From assembly GCA_022447555.1 (NCBI GenBank), contig JAKVBF010000011.1, positions 124,001 to 188,000 of the forward strand: 64,000 nt of DNA. The letters are read 5' to 3'. The stretch's first letter is position 1; every line of letters begins with the position of its first letter. This stretch comes from Mariniblastus sp. (GTDB taxonomy: Bacteria > Planctomycetota > Planctomycetia > Pirellulales > Pirellulaceae). Made by a program: the position numbers and the translations under genes. The notes beneath the pieces are model-generated. The model searched no databases, was not told the DNA's origin, and saw only the letters and a program-made list of their open reading frames with translations. Below, piece by piece: positions 8,249-17,676 of this stretch.

Positions 8249-9098
8249 CGACTGCCTCCAATCCAAAAATTTGATTCGTCGTCTTTGGTTCAGTTTGCCT
8301 ACCTATTTCCGCGTTAACGCCAGGGCAATGGATCCCGATTCTTCCGGTGTAATCGATCCGGTTTAACATCATCGCAACTTGATGTTCGGCGAAATACTCA
8401 TCCACCGCCCGACGACAGCCTTTCCAATGGCCGTAATCATCAATGATCAAAACACCGCCGGGACTCAATAAAGGAAAAAGAACTTCTAACTCAATTCGGG
8501 TTGATTCGTACCAATCGGTGTCCAGTCGTAGAATCGCAATTTCTTGAGGACGTCTCTCGAGAAGTGTCTCCTCTACTTTACCCTCTACGTAATGGACTTG
8601 TTCGCAGGGATAGCCCGTTTTTTTCATCACCGACTGAACTTGGTCCAAAGGCGATCTGCACCAAACAGACTTTGCGTCCGAGCGATCTTCAACGTCCATC
8701 AAATGGCTCGCCCTTTCACCAAGAAAGTCGACGTCTTGGTCGGAAGGTTCAGACATACCATCAAAAGTGTCATACAGCCAAAGCTCTCGATCCATCCGGT
8801 TCAACCCGATTAGTGTTCGGGCGACGGCGGCCATACTCCCGCCTCGCCAGACACCGCATTCGACGATCGAACCGGCAATTTGGTTTTGGGCAACGTATTC
8901 CACCGCGTTACATAACGCCAAAACACGTTCTGGTGACGTCATGGTGTAAGACTGGACAGCGCGAATGATGTCCAAGTATTCAGTCGGAGCATCCGGCAAT
9001 TGCGACCGAAGATCGGGAACCGCCACGACGGCTTGTCTATTCTTTTTTTTGCGGAAAAACAACACGGTTTTCTTAGGGACCCAAAGGTTCAAAGGCAA
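8238..9098 (-). CDS. TylF/MycF-family sugar O-methyltransferase
   Basis: A 286-residue SAM- and metal-dependent O-methyltransferase. It shows the SAM loop VECGVWRGGS, the metal-binding LDTDWYEST and the family-diagnostic IDDYGHWKGCRRAVDEY, matching macrocin O-methyltransferase relatives that methylate deoxysugars. It has a basic N-terminal stretch (FFRKKKNR) before the fold. The track start is TTG with no clear Shine-Dalgarno, so the first few residues are uncertain. It is transcribed ahead of the class I methyltransferase it overlaps, making a two-gene methylation unit inside the glycan region, divergent from the glycosyltransferase at 9372. Confidence 0.84.
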   Translation of the reverse strand: MPLNLWVPKKTVLFFRKKKNRQAVVAVPDLRSQLPDAPTEYLDIIRAVQSYTMTSPERVLALCNAVEYVAQNQIAGSIVECGVWRGGSMAAVARTLIGLNRMDRELWLYDTFDGMSEPSDQDVDFLGERASHLMDVEDRSDAKSVWCRSPLDQVQSVMKKTGYPCEQVHYVEGKVEETLLERRPQEIAILRLDTDWYESTRIELEVLFPLLSPGGVLIIDDYGHWKGCRRAVDEYFAEHQVAMMLNRIDYTGRIGIHCPGVNAEIGRQTEPKTTNQIFGLEAVDGV

Positions 9099-9356
9099 AA
9101 AGAAATATCTGCAAATCAGCCCCTGTTCACAATGGACTGTAAACCGAGATTTGCAACTCTAGGATGTAACAAATTCAGCGTTTCAGGTAAAGCGAATCAC
9201 ATGCTATCACCCCGTCTGATCCGCTCGATTTTGCGCTGAATAGCGGTCAGCTTGACAGTGTCATCCATGAAGCATTCGACAATCTGTAGATTCGTATTGG
9301 ACGGAACAAGACCAGATGTTTTAATCTTGCAAAATCCTTAGCTCACTCAAACTAAG

Positions 9357-9364
9357 TGCTAGCA
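9357..9364. promoter_or_regulatory. TGCTAGCA palindrome, site 2
   Basis: Exact copy ending 7 bp before the ATG of the glycosyltransferase at 9372, in the gap between divergent genes. At this distance a bound protein would block or reposition initiation of that transcript. It lacks the AGNAAG extension seen at sites 1, 4 and 5. Confidence 0.45.
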
Positions 9365-9371
9365 TTTCACC

Positions 9372-10331
9372 ATGCCACAGCTCAATACGCCGATAACTTT
9401 TTGCATCTTCAATCGACCGGATGTGACCGCGCGCGTTTTTAATGAAATCGCTCGCCAACAGCCCAAACACTTACTCGTCATTGGCGACGGCCCGCGGCCC
9501 GACCACCCCACGGATCCAGAACAAATTGCTCGCTCCCGACAAATACTTGACCGCATCGATTGGCCATGCGATCTGAGAACCTGTTTTACAGATGAAAACA
9601 TGGGATGCGGAAAACGAATGGGAACGGGGCTGACCTGGGCATTCGATCAATTCGAGGAACTCATCATCCTCGAAGATGATTGTCTGCCCCACCCCTCCTT
9701 TTTTTCGTTCTGCGAGACCTTGCTCGATCGCTTTCGGAACGAGCCACAAGTCATGATGATCAGTGGGAATCATTTCCAGCCCACTCCCCACACTCGGCAA
9801 TCCTACTACTTCTCACATTGGCCACATATTTGGGGATGGGCCAGCTGGCGAGATTGCTGGCAAGAATTCAATGCCGTCCAACCCCCGAAAAACGAGCTTG
9901 AGTTAACAACCATCTTGTCGAAGGTCTTGAATCAGGATGACGAGATCATTCGCTGGACATCAATCATGCGAGATTTTTTCGACGGCAGAATTGACACGTG
10001 GGATTTTCTCTGGACCTACGCGATTTGGAACCGACAGGGACTCGCCGTTCTGCCAAGTCAAAACCTCGTCTCCAATTTGGGTTTTGGCCATGACGCAACC
10101 CACACTCTCGACCAAAATTCTCCCCTCGCCGCTTTGGCAACCCACGACATCGGCACGCTGCATCATCCCTCAACCATTGCCCGAGATGGGATCGCAGATC
10201 GTTGGACCTTTGAAAACATCATGCAACTAGAGGGCGACGCCACGGCAGCAGAGGATCAGGCTAAGGATTCGACAAAAACTCGCTCTTGGTTGCGTCGACT
10301 GCTCCGTTCTAAGAACAAGCTAAAAGGGTAG
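9372..10331 (+). CDS. GT-A-fold glycosyltransferase (HlpA/GT2-like)
   Basis: A 319-residue protein opening with TPITFCIFNRPD, the nucleotide-sugar entry strand of GT-A enzymes, followed by LVIGDGPRPD. LIILEDDCLPHPSFF at about residues 98-112 is the metal-binding acidic motif (DxD equivalent, EDD). The downstream HWPHIWGWASWRDCW is characteristic of the hemolytic-protein-HlpA-like group of putative sugar transferases. It is probably cytoplasmic. Its stop lies 8 bp before the next gene, so the two form an operon. Donor and acceptor are unknown. Confidence 0.8.
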   Translation: MPQLNTPITFCIFNRPDVTARVFNEIARQQPKHLLVIGDGPRPDHPTDPEQIARSRQILDRIDWPCDLRTCFTDENMGCGKRMGTGLTWAFDQFEELIILEDDCLPHPSFFSFCETLLDRFRNEPQVMMISGNHFQPTPHTRQSYYFSHWPHIWGWASWRDCWQEFNAVQPPKNELELTTILSKVLNQDDEIIRWTSIMRDFFDGRIDTWDFLWTYAIWNRQGLAVLPSQNLVSNLGFGHDATHTLDQNSPLAALATHDIGTLHHPSTIARDGIADRWTFENIMQLEGDATAAEDQAKDSTKTRSWLRRLLRSKNKLKG

Positions 10332-10339
10332 GTCTGATC

Positions 10340-11764
10340 ATGAATATTGCCATCTTTTCGCCCTATGCGACGGTCGCCCCCCATTTTGAAACCGAGTTGG
10401 AAATTGCTCAAACGCATCTCGATCAGGGGGACTCGGTCGAGATCGTGAGTTGCTATGGAAAATTAGCCAATTGCGACTTCAATTTGGAACGGGACGCCAA
10501 ACGTTGCGAAGACTGTATCGGACGACGGAGGGCCGGAATCAGCATGCTGAAACCTGGGGTTCGCGCACTGGAACTGACCCCCATCCACACAGACTTTTCC
10601 CCACCAGCTTTTGATGATCTCACCGACCTTAAATCCTATTTCATTGAAAACTTCGATTTGGGTTATGCTGCTCTTTCGTCGCTGGTTTCTGTTTGCCGAA
10701 ACCCTGAACCCGACCTGCAGCAGTGGGGACCGTTGTTACATCGGTTGATGCAGTCAGCTTGGATCACTTATCAGGCCACTCGCGAGTACCTCCGCAAGGC
10801 CCAGCCAGAACGGGTCTATCTGTTCAACGGGCGATTTGCCTCGATGCGGGCCGTCCTCAGAGCCTGTCAGTCACTCAACACCGACTGCTTCATTCACGAA
10901 CGAGGGTGCGACCTTAAACACTACGATCTGTTTCCCAATCATTTGCCGCATGATATTGAAGGGATCCAAAAAATCATGCTCGAACTATGGCACCGAGGAG
11001 ATCCCCGCCGAGAGGCGATCGGAGCAAGCTGGTTCGAAGATCGCTTGAACCGAGTCGAAAAAAACTGGCATTCTTTCGTCAAGGGTCAGGAAGCGGGCCG
11101 ATTGCCCCCTAACTGGAAAAGCAACCGGCATAATATTTCCATTTTCTGTTCGTCCGACGATGAGTTCGTTGCCATTGGCGACCATTGGAAAAACGTAATG
11201 TACCCCAATCAGGTTGATGGAATTTCAAGAATCGTTACCGACATGCTGGCCCGCTCTCCAGAAACACATATCTACCTGCGTATCCATCCCAATCTCAAAG
11301 ACGTCGACAATCAGCGGAAACGGGAAATGCTGGCAATCGATTCCCCTAACTTGTCGATCATCACACCTGACGAGACAATTGACACCTATCAACTGTTGCG
11401 TCATAGCAACAAGATCATCACGTTTGGTTCGAGTGTCGGAATCGAAGCGGTCTATTGGGGGATCCCATCGATACTACTGGGGCCCTCTTTTTACAGACAA
11501 ATTGGCGGCACGTTCACGCCCTCAAATCATTCTGCCGCGTTAGATTTGTTATGCAAAGAACTCGAGCCCGCTGAACAAACGGGTGCCCTGATCTACGGTT
11601 ATTGGCAACAAACCCGAGGCATTCCCTACCAGTACTTTGAAGCCTCAGGGCTCTTCGAGGGAAAATTCATGGGGCAGGTCATTCACGCTGGAATGAAAAC
11701 ACGCGAGCCTCGATTCTTCAAGCGGTTGCTACGAAAGCTGAAACCCAACAAGAACATTCGTTGA
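10340..11764 (+). CDS. Capsule polysaccharide biosynthesis-type GT-B protein
   Basis: A 474-residue protein without a signal peptide. The N-terminal MNIAIFSPYA is a Rossmann start, and a four-cysteine set (SCYGKLANC, CEDC) follows at about residues 33-63. The C-terminal domain has HIYLRIHPNLK, then TFGSSVGIEAVYWGIPSILLG. This SS-x-G-E-A block with an upstream RxHP is typical of capsule polysaccharide biosynthesis and CDP-glycerol-transferase-like GT-B proteins. It directly follows the GT-A enzyme and precedes the pseudaminic acid genes. It could be the transferase for CMP-pseudaminic acid, but nothing in its sequence proves that. Confidence 0.65.
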   Translation: MNIAIFSPYATVAPHFETELEIAQTHLDQGDSVEIVSCYGKLANCDFNLERDAKRCEDCIGRRRAGISMLKPGVRALELTPIHTDFSPPAFDDLTDLKSYFIENFDLGYAALSSLVSVCRNPEPDLQQWGPLLHRLMQSAWITYQATREYLRKAQPERVYLFNGRFASMRAVLRACQSLNTDCFIHERGCDLKHYDLFPNHLPHDIEGIQKIMLELWHRGDPRREAIGASWFEDRLNRVEKNWHSFVKGQEAGRLPPNWKSNRHNISIFCSSDDEFVAIGDHWKNVMYPNQVDGISRIVTDMLARSPETHIYLRIHPNLKDVDNQRKREMLAIDSPNLSIITPDETIDTYQLLRHSNKIITFGSSVGIEAVYWGIPSILLGPSFYRQIGGTFTPSNHSAALDLLCKELEPAEQTGALIYGYWQQTRGIPYQYFEASGLFEGKFMGQVIHAGMKTREPRFFKRLLRKLKPNKNIR

Positions 11765-11823
11765 GTCGCCAAGCCCAAACAAAGGGCAGCTACCAAAACT
11801 GTAAACGTCATCGAAAATGGAAG

Positions 11824-11831
11824 TGCTAGCA
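11824..11831. promoter_or_regulatory. TGCTAGCA palindrome, site 3
   Basis: Exact copy 114 bp before the pseB ATG, with flanks extending the palindrome to GTGCTAGCAC. It sits in the 180-bp gap separating the glycosyltransferase pair from the pse operon, which is where a pse promoter would be expected. Confidence 0.45.
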
Positions 11832-11944
11832 CCTTGGTTTGATTCCTACTTCACATCGTATGCAAAGGCTTTTCGTATTGTTGTTTCTGTTTGTGTGGGA
11901 TAGCTTTAACGTCTCCCCAACAAAAACACGCGTGGAGAACAAGG

Positions 11945-12982
11945 ATGTTCTGGCTTGAAAACAAGACCGTTTTAATCACCGGTGGCACCGGCTCTTTCGG
12001 TAAAGAGTGCACCCGGTTCCTACTGGAAAATACGGGCATTCGTCGTTTGGTCATCTTTAGCCGTGATGAACAAAAACACGTTGCGATGCAACGCAATCAC
12101 TTTCCAACAGACCGCTATCCTCAGATACGATACTTTGTGGGTGATGTGCGCGATCGCGACCGACTCAAAATGGCATTGAAAGGGGTTGATTACGTGATTC
12201 ACGCGGCCGCGATGAAACACGTAGATGTCGCTGAATACAACCCAACGGAATGCATTCGCACCAATATCGGAGGTGCAGAAAACCTAATCACAGCCTGCCT
12301 TGACTCCGACGTAAAAAAAGTCATCGCGCTCTCGACCGACAAGGCAGCTGGCCCAATCAACTTATACGGTGCAACCAAGCTTTGCAGTGACAAACTATTT
12401 GTCGCTGCGAATTCACTGGCAGGTGAATCAGGCCCGCGCTTTGCAGTCGTGCGATATGGTAATGTACTCGGCTCAAACGGTTCGGTCGTACCGTTCTTTC
12501 AGAACAAGCAAGCCACAGGAGTCTTACCGATCACGGATCCAAAGATGACCCGTTTTATCATCACTCTGGAAGAGGGGATTGATTTTGTCATGACCGCTTT
12601 CGAACAGATGGACGGTGGTGAAGTGTTTGTCCCCAAGATTCCCAGTACCACCATTTCAGATATTGCCAAAGCCGTCGCCCCCGAGTGCAAGACTGAGGTC
12701 ATTGGTATTCGGCCGGGTGAAAAAATGCATGAATGCATGGTGCCCGCCGACGAGGCCCATCAAACACTGGAATTCCCAAAGTATTACATCATTCAGCCAA
12801 ACCAACGGAGCTGGTCAAGCGTGCCACCCAAATACTCAGAGGAAGGAATCCCATGTCCAGACGATTTCTCTTACGAGAGCGATAACAACCCCGAGTGGCT
12901 GTCTGTCAGGGAGCTCCGTGATTTGATTCGGAAATGCTGTCCGAAGGTTAACAAAACGACCCCAATGATTGACGTCGCCTGA
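11945..12982 (+). CDS. pseB: UDP-N-acetylglucosamine 4,6-dehydratase (inverting)
   Basis: First step of pseudaminic acid synthesis: UDP-GlcNAc to UDP-2-acetamido-2,6-dideoxy-beta-L-arabino-hexos-4-ulose. It is a short-chain dehydrogenase-fold enzyme of 345 residues with an NADP-binding GGTGSFG near residue 12, HAAAMKHVDVAEYNP, STDKA and the active-site YGATK. These match the inverting PseB/FlaA1 group rather than retaining dehydratases. The ATG at 11945 is chosen over an upstream TTG because GGAG lies 7 nt before it and the family begins with FWLENKTVLITGG. It heads the operon pseB-pseC-pseF-pseGH-pseI. Confidence 0.93.
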   Translation: MFWLENKTVLITGGTGSFGKECTRFLLENTGIRRLVIFSRDEQKHVAMQRNHFPTDRYPQIRYFVGDVRDRDRLKMALKGVDYVIHAAAMKHVDVAEYNPTECIRTNIGGAENLITACLDSDVKKVIALSTDKAAGPINLYGATKLCSDKLFVAANSLAGESGPRFAVVRYGNVLGSNGSVVPFFQNKQATGVLPITDPKMTRFIITLEEGIDFVMTAFEQMDGGEVFVPKIPSTTISDIAKAVAPECKTEVIGIRPGEKMHECMVPADEAHQTLEFPKYYIIQPNQRSWSSVPPKYSEEGIPCPDDFSYESDNNPEWLSVRELRDLIRKCCPKVNKTTPMIDVA

Positions 12983-13006
12983 CGTTCAAGCCCTCAGGAA
13001 TCTGAC

Positions 13007-14161
13007 GTGTTACCTTACGGAAAACAAACGATTGACGAAGCCGATATCCAAGCGGTTGTGGATGTCCTCAGATCAGACTGGTTAACCACCGGGCCGGTAG
13101 TCAATCAATTTGAAGAAGCCTTCTCGGATTACACAAACGCCTATTCGGCGACGTCCGTTTGCAATGGCACAGCAGCCTTACAAGCAGCAATGAACGCTCT
13201 AGGCATCCAACCCTCTGACGAAGTGGTTGTCCCTGCACTCACGTTTTGCGCAACGTCCAACGCTGTCCTTTACCACGGTGGTACTCCCGTGTTTGCAGAC
13301 GTTTCGGCAGACACCCTTTTGATCGATCCCGAAGATGTCGCCAACAAGATCACCGCTAAGACAAAAGCCATCATTGCTATGGATTATGCGGGCCAACCAT
13401 GTGACTACAAGGCGCTGCGAGATCTGGCAGATAAGTTTGGCTTATTTTTGGTTGCGGATGCTTGCCACTCACTTGGCGCCACCTACGATCACCGACCCGT
13501 CGGAGGTCTGGCCGACCTGAATTGTTTCAGCTTTCACCCGGTCAAGCCGTTAACCTCTGGTGAAGGTGGAATGGTCACCGTCAACACCAAAGACCCGAAA
13601 CGGGCCGATTCGTTAACGACCGCTCTCAGAGTATTCCGAAACCACGGAATTCAAAGCGACCACCGATCCCGTCATCACAACGGGCAATTCGAATACGACA
13701 TGAGCCAGTTAGGATTTAACCTGCGACTGACGGACATCCAATGCGCACTAGGGATGTCACAACTTTCGAAATTGGATACGTTCACCAAAAGCCGACAGGA
13801 AATAGCGGCTGAATATATCCGCCAACTAAAAGGTTTACCCGATTACGACCCGCTGGTTCAGTTGAGCGACCGGACGCACGCCTACCATTTAATGGTCATC
13901 CGCTGTCGGTCAAATCGAGACCATGTATTCCAAGAGCTTCGAAAGCGAGGAATCTTCGCCAACGTGCACTACCGACCGGTTTATCAACATTCGTTTTACC
14001 AAAATCGATTTGACACAAGCTCAGCTCGATGCCCGATTGCCGAACAGGCCTACCAAGAAATTTTATCGCTCCCCATTTTCCCTGGTCTGACAAGGGAGCA
14101 GATCAAATTCGTGAATCAAGCATTAGCCGAAATGACACTCGGCGTTCCCATGTCCGCTTAG
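13007..14161 (+). CDS. pseC: UDP-4-amino-4,6-dideoxy-N-acetyl-beta-L-altrosamine transaminase
   Basis: PLP-dependent DegT/DnrJ/EryC1 aminotransferase that aminates the PseB product. The PLP lysine lies in FHPVKPLTSGEGG, the form typical of PseC. Other family blocks are CNGTAALQAA (phosphate binding), ADACHSLGATY (the PLP Asp) and FNLRLTDIQCALG. The start is GTG at 13007, with AGGA about 8 nt ahead. At 384 residues it is the usual length. It follows pseB by 24 bp and precedes pseF by 12 bp. Confidence 0.93.
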   Translation: MLPYGKQTIDEADIQAVVDVLRSDWLTTGPVVNQFEEAFSDYTNAYSATSVCNGTAALQAAMNALGIQPSDEVVVPALTFCATSNAVLYHGGTPVFADVSADTLLIDPEDVANKITAKTKAIIAMDYAGQPCDYKALRDLADKFGLFLVADACHSLGATYDHRPVGGLADLNCFSFHPVKPLTSGEGGMVTVNTKDPKRADSLTTALRVFRNHGIQSDHRSRHHNGQFEYDMSQLGFNLRLTDIQCALGMSQLSKLDTFTKSRQEIAAEYIRQLKGLPDYDPLVQLSDRTHAYHLMVIRCRSNRDHVFQELRKRGIFANVHYRPVYQHSFYQNRFDTSSARCPIAEQAYQEILSLPIFPGLTREQIKFVNQALAEMTLGVPMSA

Positions 14162-14173
14162 AAAGAAACTGCT

Positions 14174-14899
14174 TTGTCGACCGTCGCCATCATCCAAGCT
14201 CGTATGGGAAGCCACCGATTACCTGGCAAAGTAATGTTACCGGTAGGTGATAAGAATATGTTAGCTCGGGTTATCCATCGTGTGCGCAAGAGTCGGTTTA
14301 TTGACCAGACGGTCGTCGCGGCATCCAACCGAGCCGAGGATGAGCCGATCTGGCAATGGTGCACCGATCATCGAGTTCCGTTCGTGATTGGAGATGCCCA
14401 GAATGTATTGAGTCGCTATGAATTGGCCGCTGATAACTTTGGAGCCAGCCGCATCGTGCGGGTCACCTCAGATTGTCCATTGATCGATCCAACGGTCATC
14501 GACGAGACCGTCCAAGTCTTGGCAGACAACGAGCACTTGGACTATGCCTGCAACTTTTATCCCGCTCGCACATTCCCGCGCGGATTGGATACGGAAGTGT
14601 TTACAAGGCACTGTCTCGAGCGATTGTCACGCGAGGCCAAAACCCCTGAATACAGGGAACACGTCACGCTCATGATTTACAAAAACCCTAACCGATTTAG
14701 GATTGGCAGTCACCTCAGCGGCACGAGTTACGCTGACCTTAGGTGGACCGTTGATACCCCGGAAGATCTTGAACTGGTTCGCTCCATTTACGAATATTTT
14801 TCAAACGGAGATTTCCGTTGGCAGGATGTGATACGAGCTTATTACGAGAACCCAAATTGGCGTTTCTGCAACCAATTGATACAGCAAAAGGCCGCCTGA
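14174..14899 (+). CDS. pseF: CMP-pseudaminic acid cytidylyltransferase (SpsF-type)
   Basis: Nucleotidyltransferase of 241 residues that would activate pseudaminic acid with CTP. The N-terminal IIQARMGSHRLPGKVM is the nucleotide-binding signature of the CTP_transf_3/SpsF group, followed by RVTSDCPLIDP with the metal-binding acidic residue. The late DLRWTVDTPEDLELV block is also conserved in the group. The start is TTG at 14174 with only a weak upstream purine stretch. The assignment to PseF rests on position between pseC and pseGH, because SpsF-like enzymes also serve other pathways. Confidence 0.82.
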   Translation: MSTVAIIQARMGSHRLPGKVMLPVGDKNMLARVIHRVRKSRFIDQTVVAASNRAEDEPIWQWCTDHRVPFVIGDAQNVLSRYELAADNFGASRIVRVTSDCPLIDPTVIDETVQVLADNEHLDYACNFYPARTFPRGLDTEVFTRHCLERLSREAKTPEYREHVTLMIYKNPNRFRIGSHLSGTSYADLRWTVDTPEDLELVRSIYEYFSNGDFRWQDVIRAYYENPNWRFCNQLIQQKAA

Positions 14900-14963
14900 T
14901 CTCTTCGTACTAAGCGATTCACCCGCCCTCGAAAACCCTCACGCCCAACTAATCACAAACACA

Positions 14964-16529
14964 ATGCCCGTCCGAATTCCAACACACAAACTTTTGATCC
15001 GTGCAGACGCGGGACCCAAACAGGGTACAGGCCATGTGATGCGTTGCCTTGCACTCGGGCAGGCATGGCAAAAAATGAGAGGCCAAGTCACTTTTCTGAC
15101 CGGCCCGCTCCCGGCCCGACTCTCCATGAGACTCAAAGCTGAAAACATCACGCTTCAAACACTTCCGCCAGACGCAGACGACCATGCTGAAAACCTTCTT
15201 TTCAATAAATTGATCGAACAATATGATCCTGACTGGGTCGTTCTTGATGGCTATCAGTTCGGTGATGATTATCAAAAAAAATTAGTACCGGGAAACGCCC
15301 GTCTCTTGGCCATTGATGACTACGGACACGCCCAGCACGACTTGGCAGATGCCGTCTTCAATCAAAATGCATACGCCACCACCCAAGACTACTCTCCCGT
15401 CCGAAGCGGACCGGAGGTGATCGCTGGATTAAAGTACGTTTTGATACGTGACGAATTCCATTGTCTCAACAAAAATCCTGCTGCGTTACCGAGGGCAAGC
15501 AAGGCCAAGCGTATATTAATCACCTTCGGAGGCTCTGACCCCAACAATACAACAGACGAAGTGCTTCAAATCCTAAACGACTGCGCCCTACCCCTCACCT
15601 CAGTCGACGTGATTGTCGGCCCCTGCAATCCTCACATCGAAAGCCTGAAAGCAACCGCGAAAAAATCGCAACTCTCGATTCGGCTCCATTCCAATGTCGA
15701 TCGTATGTCGAAACTATTCGAACGCACCGATTTGGCAATCACCGCAGCTGGTTCAACGTGTTATGAGTTATGCCACGCAGGGGTACCAATGATTGCGATC
15801 CCAATTGCCCCCAACCAACAAGCGGTCGCCGGCGCGCTCTGCCAGCAAGGGGCCGCTCAAGAAATAACCCAAAATGACTTGAAAACCGGGCACGCTCGAA
15901 AGGTGATCGGACAGGCCATTCACGACGTAAAACTGCGGCAATCCCTTTCCGAGACCGGCTTTCGTCTCGTGGATGGACAGGGTGCCGCGAGGCTTGCTCG
16001 GCGGCTCTGTTCGCACCTCTATCACTTTCGCCAAGCCCAAGACCAAGACGTTCCGATGTTGTTGGATTGGCACAACGACTCGGAGATTCGAGCGACCCGC
16101 TTCGGCCCCACCACGTCAAATGAAAACCAGCTTCGCAACTGGTTTCTTAACCAACTCGATGACGCGAGGCACTTGAACTGGATGATCGACAACCACGACG
16201 GTCGTCCGGTCGGACAAATACACCTTGATTCGTCCTCGGGAAACAGAACGGAGGTTCGAATCAGCCTGACCCCATCAATGCGTGGTAAAGGAATCGGAAC
16301 GGCCCTGATTGAAGCGGCCTGCCGAAGAAGAAACAAAGAGTCTGGCGACACTCAGTTTGTCGCCTATATCAAACCGATCGATATCGCTTCTCAAACGGCC
16401 TTCCGAAAAGCTGGATTCAAACCTGTGGCCACGACAACCATTCATGGACAGGTCGCCTTAGAGCTCGCTTATCACTCAGAGAGGGAACACGCTGCGTCTA
16501 TTCTTACCCCGCAATTGAAAGCATCTTAG
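14964..16529 (+). CDS. Fused UDP-sugar hydrolase (PseG) and N-acetyltransferase (PseH)
   Basis: Two consecutive pathway enzymes in one 521-residue chain. Residues 1 to about 345 are PseG-like: LIRADAGPKQGTGHVMRCL at the start is the GT-B-like hydrolase signature, ILITFGGSDPNNTT follows, and ITAAGSTCYELCHAGVP is the UDP-binding block. From about residue 353 a GNAT domain follows, with the acetyl-CoA loop MRGKGIGTALI and a C-terminal AFRKAGF. PseH acetylates the 4-amino group and PseG removes UDP. The two genes are separate in many bacteria, so this fusion links successive steps. The following gene begins 1 bp after the stop. Confidence 0.88.
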   Translation: MPVRIPTHKLLIRADAGPKQGTGHVMRCLALGQAWQKMRGQVTFLTGPLPARLSMRLKAENITLQTLPPDADDHAENLLFNKLIEQYDPDWVVLDGYQFGDDYQKKLVPGNARLLAIDDYGHAQHDLADAVFNQNAYATTQDYSPVRSGPEVIAGLKYVLIRDEFHCLNKNPAALPRASKAKRILITFGGSDPNNTTDEVLQILNDCALPLTSVDVIVGPCNPHIESLKATAKKSQLSIRLHSNVDRMSKLFERTDLAITAAGSTCYELCHAGVPMIAIPIAPNQQAVAGALCQQGAAQEITQNDLKTGHARKVIGQAIHDVKLRQSLSETGFRLVDGQGAARLARRLCSHLYHFRQAQDQDVPMLLDWHNDSEIRATRFGPTTSNENQLRNWFLNQLDDARHLNWMIDNHDGRPVGQIHLDSSSGNRTEVRISLTPSMRGKGIGTALIEAACRRRNKESGDTQFVAYIKPIDIASQTAFRKAGFKPVATTTIHGQVALELAYHSEREHAASILTPQLKAS

Positions 16530-16530
16530 C

Positions 16531-17586
16531 ATGTCGCAACCGATATTTCAGATTGGCAACCGCAAGATTGGGGGTGATCAACCCGCATATCTGATCGCAG
16601 AGTTATCCGCCAATCACGGACAGTCGATTGACCTAGCAAAACGCCTGATTCATGCCGCCGCTGACGCCGGCGCGGACGCGGTGAAATTACAAACTTACAC
16701 CGCAGATACGCTGACACTTAATTGCGATAACTCGTTTTTTCAAATCAACCACAACACGGACTGGGACGGCCAAAACTTTCACTCGCTCTATCAACAAGCG
16801 CATATGCCTTGGGACTGGCAACCCAAACTGAAATCGTTTGCCAATGGACTGGGACTGGAGCTTTTTTCTAGCCCCTTTGACTCGACGGCAGTCGACTTCC
16901 TTGAAGAGATGGAAGTGCCCGCTTATAAAATTGCCTCTTTTGAAATTGTCGACATACCACTTCTCGAACACGTTGCCAAAACAGGCCGCCCCACCATCCT
17001 GTCAACGGGTATGGCAACATTGGAGGAAATTGAATTAGCCGTTACGACGCTTCGAGAAAACGGGTGCAGCCAAATCGCATTATTGAAATGCACAAGCGCC
17101 TACCCCGCTCCTGTTGAGTCAATGAATTTGAAAACCATTCCGGTAATGGCAGAGCATTTCCAAGTTCCCGTCGGCCTATCAGATCACACCTTGGGTAACG
17201 AAGCGGCAATCGCCGCAGTCTGTTTGGGTGGCTGTATTGTTGAAAAACATCTAACTCTCTGCCGAAGTGATGGCGGGCCTGATAGTAGTTTTTCACTAGA
17301 GCCCAGTGAATTTCGCGAGATGGCCTCCACCATCCGACGCGTCGAGCGCGCGATGGGACGCGTCCATTTTGGCCCCAACTCACACGACGGGGAAAATACT
17401 GACTTTCGCCGCTCTTTATTTGTCGTTGCCGACATAAAACAAGGGGATGCATTCACCGAGGCCAATATACGGTCCATACGACCGGGAATGGGATTGGCTC
17501 CCAAAAACATGAGGCAAATCATCGGCAAAACGGCTCAAACAGACATTCGTCGCGGAACTCCTTTGGGTTGGGAACACATTGCTTAG
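16531..17586 (+). CDS. pseI: Pseudaminic acid synthase (NeuB family)
   Basis: Condenses the 6-deoxy-2,4-diacetamido altrose with phosphoenolpyruvate to give pseudaminic acid. It has the NeuB TIM barrel with AELSANHGQS at the start, AGADAVKLQTYTADT, ELFSSPFDSTAVDFLE, KIASFEIVDIPLL and GLSDHTLG, all standard in PseI. A C-terminal antifreeze-like SAF domain contains RRSLFVVADIKQGD and RSIRPGMGLAP. At 351 residues it is the usual size. It closes the pse operon; a 90-bp gap with a TGCTAGCA site separates it from the ABC exporter. Confidence 0.93.
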   Translation: MSQPIFQIGNRKIGGDQPAYLIAELSANHGQSIDLAKRLIHAAADAGADAVKLQTYTADTLTLNCDNSFFQINHNTDWDGQNFHSLYQQAHMPWDWQPKLKSFANGLGLELFSSPFDSTAVDFLEEMEVPAYKIASFEIVDIPLLEHVAKTGRPTILSTGMATLEEIELAVTTLRENGCSQIALLKCTSAYPAPVESMNLKTIPVMAEHFQVPVGLSDHTLGNEAAIAAVCLGGCIVEKHLTLCRSDGGPDSSFSLEPSEFREMASTIRRVERAMGRVHFGPNSHDGENTDFRRSLFVVADIKQGDAFTEANIRSIRPGMGLAPKNMRQIIGKTAQTDIRRGTPLGWEHIA

Positions 17587-17647
17587 CACATTGCCCTTGC
17601 CTCCAACTTTAGACAACGAGTAAAAAACACTTACGGAATCAGGCATT

Positions 17648-17655
17648 TGCTAGCA
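17648..17655. promoter_or_regulatory. TGCTAGCA palindrome, site 4
   Basis: Exact copy 21 bp before the ATG of the second ABC exporter, in the extended form TTGCTAGCAGCAAG. Relative to site 1 it also shares AAAC and ATA at the same spacing downstream. Its place suggests that the exporter has its own control separate from the pse operon. Confidence 0.45.
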
Positions 17656-17676
17656 GCAAGGAAGCTGTAAACACAT

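Noticed and set aside
3244-17655. TGCTAGCA sites as sigma54 (-24/-12) promoters
   Set aside because: No GG element lies at the required 10-bp spacing before the GC of any of the five sites.
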